A DNA stretch of 64,000 nt from Litorimonas sp039975855 (GTDB lineage Bacteria > Pseudomonadota > Alphaproteobacteria > Caulobacterales > Maricaulaceae): positions 558,001 through 622,000 of the forward strand of contig JBDWGH010000002.1 in NCBI GenBank assembly GCA_039975855.1. The letters run 5' to 3'. Below the pieces are notes generated by a model. That model did not search any database and had not been told where the DNA came from. It saw only the letters and a program-made list of their open reading frames with translations. The position numbers and the translations under genes were made by a program. Below are positions 60,081-64,000 of this stretch, one piece after another (position 1 is the first letter of the stretch; each line of letters begins with the position of its first letter).

Positions 60081-61781
60081 TTATGGATATCCCCTAGTAC
60101 CAATTTGGAGACAGGTTCCATCAGCTTGCTTAGTGGTTCCTGTTGGACAAGGCGCAGCTTCAATACGGTGACGTTGAATTGGAGCTGAATATTGCGGCGT
60201 TATCGTTTGCGGCGCAGATTGAACGCCCTGCGGCCTCACCCGTCCTGTCGCAGCCATACGGAAACCTTCAATGTAATTCGGCGGCAGGTAAATCGGCGTC
60301 TCACCGCCCTGCGCATCGAACGCTATCAGTGTAAGCCCATCAAAGCGCGCAGCATCCAACCGATCGTTTGGAATGAAAACCCGCAACTTATCCTCTCGCG
60401 CGCAATCCACACTGCGCGAGGAGACAACGCCGCGACCGCCGTAACCATCATCTGGGAAGAAGTTTTTCTTCGCATTTATGCGGTTCTTGGTGTCACCCGT
60501 TGAAATTCTGCGACGAGGCGCTTCCTTCTTAACGTTCTTCGTCCGCGAATTTGAACGCGTATTCGACTGACGTCTCGGTTCGCTACGCCGTGTTTCGCTA
60601 CGCCTTGGTTCTGCCCGAGTAACCTCAGACCGCTGCGCATTGTTTCGGCGCGGTTGCGTTTGCCGAGTTTCAGACCGCCTGGACTCATTTCTTCCGTTTT
60701 CATTTCGGCGTGGTTCATTGCGACGAGACTCGTTGCGGCGCGTTTCACTTTGTCTTGGATCCGCTCGACGGGAGTCCTCTCGGGCAGTTCGGGACCGCTC
60801 TGTTCCCGTATCGATCCTTGGCTGAGTGCTTCCTGCCCGCATTGCACCCGAACGACCTGAATTCCTTCGGACGTTAGCCCGCGTGCGGCCCGTTCCGTAT
60901 GATTGGATCCGGCGTGTGCGGTCCTCTATTTGACGGTCAGTCAGGCCACGTGAATTTGTCCGACGCGGTTGCACAGCGTTGTTTCGTCTGTCCGCTCGCG
61001 AGCGATCGGTATCATTCCGATTGCGGCGAGCGTCATCCCCATCACGGTTCCTGACAGCGTCAAGGACACGGCGATGTGTGCCAGAGCGGCTATTTCGAGC
61101 TCTGCGCGTACCGCGATCGCGATAGCCATAAGATCGATTATTTCGATAGGATCTACGGCTGCCATAATGTCCATATCCAGGACCATAATAACTGTTTCCG
61201 AAACCAAATCCGAAACCATAATGCCCCGCATAGTGACGATATGGACGATAGATGCCGACGGATAATCCACGATCATAATATGATGTGTGGTCGTAAACGA
61301 CATTCTCTACACGCGTAGAACACTCCAGAATGCGACTGTCACGCAGAACAGTCGGCGCTAACTCGCCGTTCACAAAAGCGGCTTCACCATAATTGCGTCC
61401 GTCAAAAGGATCATCGGACGGAGAATTGTAATAAAAATCCAGCTCAACCAACGCACCATCCCGTAGCGGTTGACCATCAATCGCAACCGCTCCGTCCGCA
61501 GAACGCAGACGCAGCGACCCTGCCATGGCCGGGTCTTCTTCAAATGGGTCAAATGGCGCAGCGATAAGCTCACGCGCACCTGTACGGGGGTTGAACTCTG
61601 ACGTCACGTCTTGGGCAATTTGTTCAGCTGGAATAGACGGAAGGCCCGGCGCAGCTGCAACCATCGTTGGAGCACCCGCCTGATAGATTGGAACACTTTG
61701 GGCGTTCGCCGGTATTGAAGAACTGAACACGAGGGCTGCTGTCGTCAAAAGCCAAAATCGGGGGGTACGTAAATGTGTCAT
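60081..61781 (-). CDS. Secreted Arg-rich low-complexity protein
   Basis: A 566-residue protein with a signal peptide ending A-N-A-Q. Residues ~30-170 look folded; ~175-215 are Tyr/Gly/His-rich; ~215-450 are dominated by Arg with Asn/Ser/Glu/Thr, including R-R-N-E/S and R-R-S-E-T units repeated many times. The ~90-residue folded end has D-C-A-R-E-D … F-I-P-N-D-R-L-D and finishes with C-P-T-G-T-T-K-Q-A-D-G-T-C. The very basic middle could bind acidic cell-wall or surface polymers. Unknown family; the frame is kept open over the whole length. Confidence 0.7.
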   Translation of the reverse strand: MTHLRTPRFWLLTTAALVFSSSIPANAQSVPIYQAGAPTMVAAAPGLPSIPAEQIAQDVTSEFNPRTGARELIAAPFDPFEEDPAMAGSLRLRSADGAVAIDGQPLRDGALVELDFYYNSPSDDPFDGRNYGEAAFVNGELAPTVLRDSRILECSTRVENVVYDHTSYYDRGLSVGIYRPYRHYAGHYGFGFGFGNSYYGPGYGHYGSRRSYRNNRSYGYRDRGTRRARNSRSGTHRRVLDAVRNRDGDDARRNRNDTDRSRADRRNNAVQPRRTNSRGLTDRQIEDRTRRIQSYGTGRTRANVRRNSGRSGAMRAGSTQPRIDTGTERSRTAREDSRRADPRQSETRRNESRRNEPRRNENGRNESRRSETRQTQPRRNNAQRSEVTRAEPRRSETRRSEPRRQSNTRSNSRTKNVKKEAPRRRISTGDTKNRINAKKNFFPDDGYGGRGVVSSRSVDCAREDKLRVFIPNDRLDAARFDGLTLIAFDAQGGETPIYLPPNYIEGFRMAATGRVRPQGVQSAPQTITPQYSAPIQRHRIEAAPCPTGTTKQADGTCLQIGTRGYP

Positions 61782-61867
61782 ATCAGTCCTCTAAGACAAT
61801 TAAGCTGAGAGAACGCTGAGAGTCACGTTAACATTGCATTCATACTTAACCCCGCCAGGACGCGAAT

Positions 61868-62587
61868 TTAGAAATTATCCTTCAAAGCGCGGCGACGCCC
61901 AAGCTCTGCTGCGCTCCCTGCCGTTACAAAGGGGTTCGCGTGTTTTTCTACGCCCACGGTGGTTGGAACAGTCGGTTTTCCGTCCGCGCGTTTAGCTTTT
62001 GCATCCGCAATTGCGGCTAATAAATTAGGATTTTCACCGTCTACTGAGATCGCAAATTTCGCATTGGAGAGGGTATATTCATGCGCACAATAAAGCTTCG
62101 TCGCGTCCGGTAAGGCCATTATTCGAGACAAGCTTTCCCACATTTCTTCAGGGGTCCCTTCAAATAAGCGGCCACACCCGAGAGCAAAAATCGTATCGCC
62201 GACGAAGGCAATCTCGGCCGCTGGAATGTGGTAGATGATATGCTCATCCGTATGCCCCGGGGTGTGAATGACATTGACAGTGTGACCCGCAAATTCAAAT
62301 GCGTCGCCGCCCGAATGTGTGATGTCACGTACAGGAATAGCATCCTGTTGCGGTCCTCTGACCTGACAGTCATACCGCCGCTTTATCGCAACATTCCCGC
62401 CTGCATGATCGGGATGCCAATGTGTGTTCCAGATTTCTGTCAGCGTCCAACCACGTGCTTCGCATTGCGCCGCAATCTCTCGAGCATCGGGCGTATCTAT
62501 TGCGGCTGTCGCGCCCGTCTTAGCATCATGCAACAGGAAACCGTAATTGTCGGAGAGGCATGGAAATAGAGCGACTTCAAGCGACAT
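61868..62587 (-). CDS. gloB: Hydroxyacylglutathione hydrolase (glyoxalase II)
   Basis: A 239-residue metallo-beta-lactamase-fold enzyme hydrolysing S-lactoylglutathione in methylglyoxal detoxification. Metal ligands: THWHPDHAGG, HTPGHTDEHI, FVGDTIFALGCGRLFEG and LYCAHEYTLSNAKFA. Slightly shorter than E. coli GloB. Overlaps the upstream membrane-protein gene by 11 bp. Confidence 0.93.
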   Translation of the reverse strand: MSLEVALFPCLSDNYGFLLHDAKTGATAAIDTPDAREIAAQCEARGWTLTEIWNTHWHPDHAGGNVAIKRRYDCQVRGPQQDAIPVRDITHSGGDAFEFAGHTVNVIHTPGHTDEHIIYHIPAAEIAFVGDTIFALGCGRLFEGTPEEMWESLSRIMALPDATKLYCAHEYTLSNAKFAISVDGENPNLLAAIADAKAKRADGKPTVPTTVGVEKHANPFVTAGSAAELGRRRALKDNF

Positions 62588-63005
62588 GACTGTCCTCCGA
62601 TAAATTGGGTTCTCCGACCTTTGCGGCCGCGCCCATAATACCGATTATAACTGCCGGCCAAATCATGGTCAGCATGTAGAGGCCAACATGGACATTCCCA
62701 GCAGATGGATCGACCTGCGCCGCGCGGCCTGTTTGTGCAAATGCTGCCCAGACCAAAACTGTTAATGCCAACCCCATCCAAAGCGCCAATCTAACGCGTC
62801 GACGCGGTCGCATCGCACTATCCAAAAGCAGAAATGGCAACGCCGTATAAACGGACATACCAATAACGGCGCCTAAAGAGGCATCTTTAACCTCGGTCAT
62901 AGCGGAAATGATAAGGCGGTCTGCGAGAAAAGGGAGCGTGAACGCGATCGCGGCGGTGATGAGGCCCGTGGGGGTCACCAGGGGGCGTTTTATAGGGTCG
63001 GTCAT
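62577..63005 (-). CDS. Four-helix membrane protein of unknown function
   Basis: A 142-residue protein (start ATG 63005; the frame is open to 63056). Four hydrophobic helices: GLITAAIAFTLPFLAD, LGAVIGMSVYTALPFLLLD, LALWMGLALTVLVWAAFA and VGLYMLTMIWPAVIIGIMGAAA. Basic loop MRPRRRVR after helix 2. Overlaps gloB, so they are probably co-transcribed. Confidence 0.7.
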   Translation of the reverse strand: MTDPIKRPLVTPTGLITAAIAFTLPFLADRLIISAMTEVKDASLGAVIGMSVYTALPFLLLDSAMRPRRRVRLALWMGLALTVLVWAAFAQTGRAAQVDPSAGNVHVGLYMLTMIWPAVIIGIMGAAAKVGEPNLSEDSHVA

Positions 63006-63165
63006 AGTCTGGTTGTAAAGGGTCAAAGAAGAGAGAACAAAGCAATAATCAGGCAAGCAAAGTCGCTATAACCCATTGTCAACATCTGGAATCGGGGCCA
63101 CCAATGTCTCCATACAACAATTTTAGTCGAGTTGCAGCTAAACCACTCGAAACGATTGGCCTTAT

Positions 63166-63194
63166 GAAAACGAATGTTATGAACACTCGTTTTC
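63166..63194. promoter_or_regulatory. Inverted repeat upstream of the BASS transporter gene
   Basis: GAAAACGA (63166-63173) / TCGTTTTC (63187-63194) with a 13-nt spacer, 85 bp before the transporter start. It could be an operator or a hairpin. Confidence 0.35.
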
Positions 63195-63278
63195 GGAGTG
63201 ATCTTGCCAAAGTATGAGATATAGATTTACCCAACACCACTCATAGATGCCCAAATTTAGCCAACCCGAAAGACACGT

Positions 63279-64000
63279 ATGTTTAGTTTCTACTTGGCAA
63301 ATGAATATTGGTTTGCTGCTGCGCAGCTGAGCCTGGCCATGCTGGGAATGGGCGCAACACTGGCTCCGAAGGACTTCACCGGGATTATCAAAACGCCTCG
63401 TGCCTTTACCGTGGGCATGGGTTTGCAATTACTTCTGGTGCCTCTTGTCGCCTTCCTTTTCATATCACTATCTGGGGCCGCGGCGGGCATTCTAATCGGC
63501 CTCGCCTTACTGGCCGCAATTCCAGGCGGAACTGTCTCGAACATTTTCACCTATATGGGCAAAGGAAATATCGTTCTGTCCATTGCAATAACAGCCATCA
63601 CGACCATTGCCTGCCTCATCACCACGCCTATCGTTTTGAATTTTTTAATCTCTCAACATATGCCGGCTGACTTTGTGATGCCTGTTGGCCGTATCGCGTT
63701 TGAGATTTGTCTATTCCTCCTGATACCTTTGTTTATCGGCATGGCGTTATTCGCGAAATTGCCCAACCATGCTGAAAGAATTTCTAAGCTCGGCATTTAC
63801 GGATCTATTTTTGTTATACTTTTGATCGTCATAGGGTCCGCGGGGGCAGGTCGATTAGACCTCAGCACTTTTGGCCCGAGGAATATTATGATTATCCTCG
63901 CCTTCGCATTAGCTCTATTGGTCCTCAGCATCATTGTCCCGAAGATCCTTCGGCTACCGACCAAGGATGGAACGGCAATCCAGATTGAAGTTACGGTTCG
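63279..64000 (+). CDS. Bile acid:sodium symporter family (BASS/SBF) transporter, 5' part
   Basis: ATG 63279 opens a frame that runs off the window end (240 codons visible). It shows about seven to eight membrane helices and family motifs: AMLGMGATLAPKDFTGIIKTP, the P-G-G-T-x-S-N motif in AAIPGGTVSNIFTYMGKGN (crossover region of the BASS fold), and TPIVLNFL. It imports organic anions such as bile acids, pantoate or 2-oxoacids with Na+; the substrate is unknown. It fits a genome rich in lipid/steroid-type degradation genes. Confidence 0.88.
   Translation, partial: MFSFYLANEYWFAAAQLSLAMLGMGATLAPKDFTGIIKTPRAFTVGMGLQLLLVPLVAFLFISLSGAAAGILIGLALLAAIPGGTVSNIFTYMGKGNIVLSIAITAITTIACLITTPIVLNFLISQHMPADFVMPVGRIAFEICLFLLIPLFIGMALFAKLPNHAERISKLGIYGSIFVILLIVIGSAGAGRLDLSTFGPRNIMIILAFALALLVLSIIVPKILRLPTKDGTAIQIEVTV

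Noticed and set aside
59891..60163. Minus-strand frame ending in a Pro/Gly-rich stretch (…T-F-G-P-D-I-T-P-V-G-P-G-S)
   Set aside because: The tail looks protein-like, but the frame has no good start and overlaps the end of the Arg-rich protein in another phase; kept only as a note on the 3' UTR.
63308..63670. 120-codon plus-strand frame at the window end
   Set aside because: It is a shadow of the BASS transporter that starts at 63279 in another frame.

Overview
The window looks like a chromosomal segment of a mid-GC alphaproteobacterium. The best guess is the Caulobacterales/Maricaulales (Hyphomonadaceae-like) side of the class. Evidence for this is the Suv3-like helicase - S4 protein - FdxA - CarD gene order, the alpha-type Zur/Fur, the many lipid-degradation genes, and the many lipoproteins and small secreted proteins. 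The genus cannot be fixed from sequence reading alone. No phage, IS element or CRISPR array was seen.

Layout. 1-2.6 kb: end of an FtsX-type ABC permease, then a metal-homeostasis cluster (Zur, MerC-like protein, His-rich secreted protein, Zur-box-like palindrome). 3-8 kb: fructose-bisphosphatase, phosphoglucomutase, a PLDc_N miniprotein and a periplasmic quinohemoprotein alcohol dehydrogenase. 9-18 kb: acyl-CoA metabolism, with TesB, SDR, MaoC hydratase, a paired (probably heteromeric) acyl-CoA dehydrogenase, SDR and thiolase on the minus strand, divergent from enoyl-CoA hydratase and a quinone oxidoreductase. 18-22.7 kb: AraC regulator with a beta-lactamase-like hydrolase, Fe-alcohol dehydrogenase and a hot-dog thioesterase. 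22.7-27 kb: DsbD-like reductase with a periplasmic redoxin, and a PhnZ-like HD protein. 27-32 kb: a Baeyer-Villiger monooxygenase - esterase - acyl-CoA ligase set plus a GST. 32-40 kb: small envelope proteins, cysS, folE, rpmB and a CYTH protein. 40-44.5 kb: helicase/S4/fdxA/carD. 44.5-47.6 kb: S41 protease, SNase-like protein and tRNA-Arg(CCT). 47.7-53.5 kb: an accessory locus holding a 1641-residue YD-repeat/RHS protein with a metzincin-type protease tip, a downstream lipoprotein (candidate immunity protein) and a decayed glycine-rich orphan fragment. 53.7-59.8 kb: cytochrome b561/YceI, SelO, hydrolase, DUF924 and acyl-CoA synthetase. 60-64 kb: an Arg-rich low-complexity secreted protein, glyoxalase II, a membrane protein and the start of a bile-acid:sodium-symporter-family transporter.

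How the genes fit together. Several neighbouring sets describe uptake and oxidation of hydrophobic carbon. Oxygenation (BVMO), ester cleavage, CoA activation, a two-subunit acyl-CoA dehydrogenase, hydratases, dehydrogenases and thiolase could form one degradation route for branched or cyclic compounds. The most unusual parts are the RHS-metzincin/lipoprotein locus, an S4-protein gene with no usual start codon lying in frame behind the helicase stop, a leader peptide that overlaps folE, and a terminator-like hairpin in the rpmB leader.
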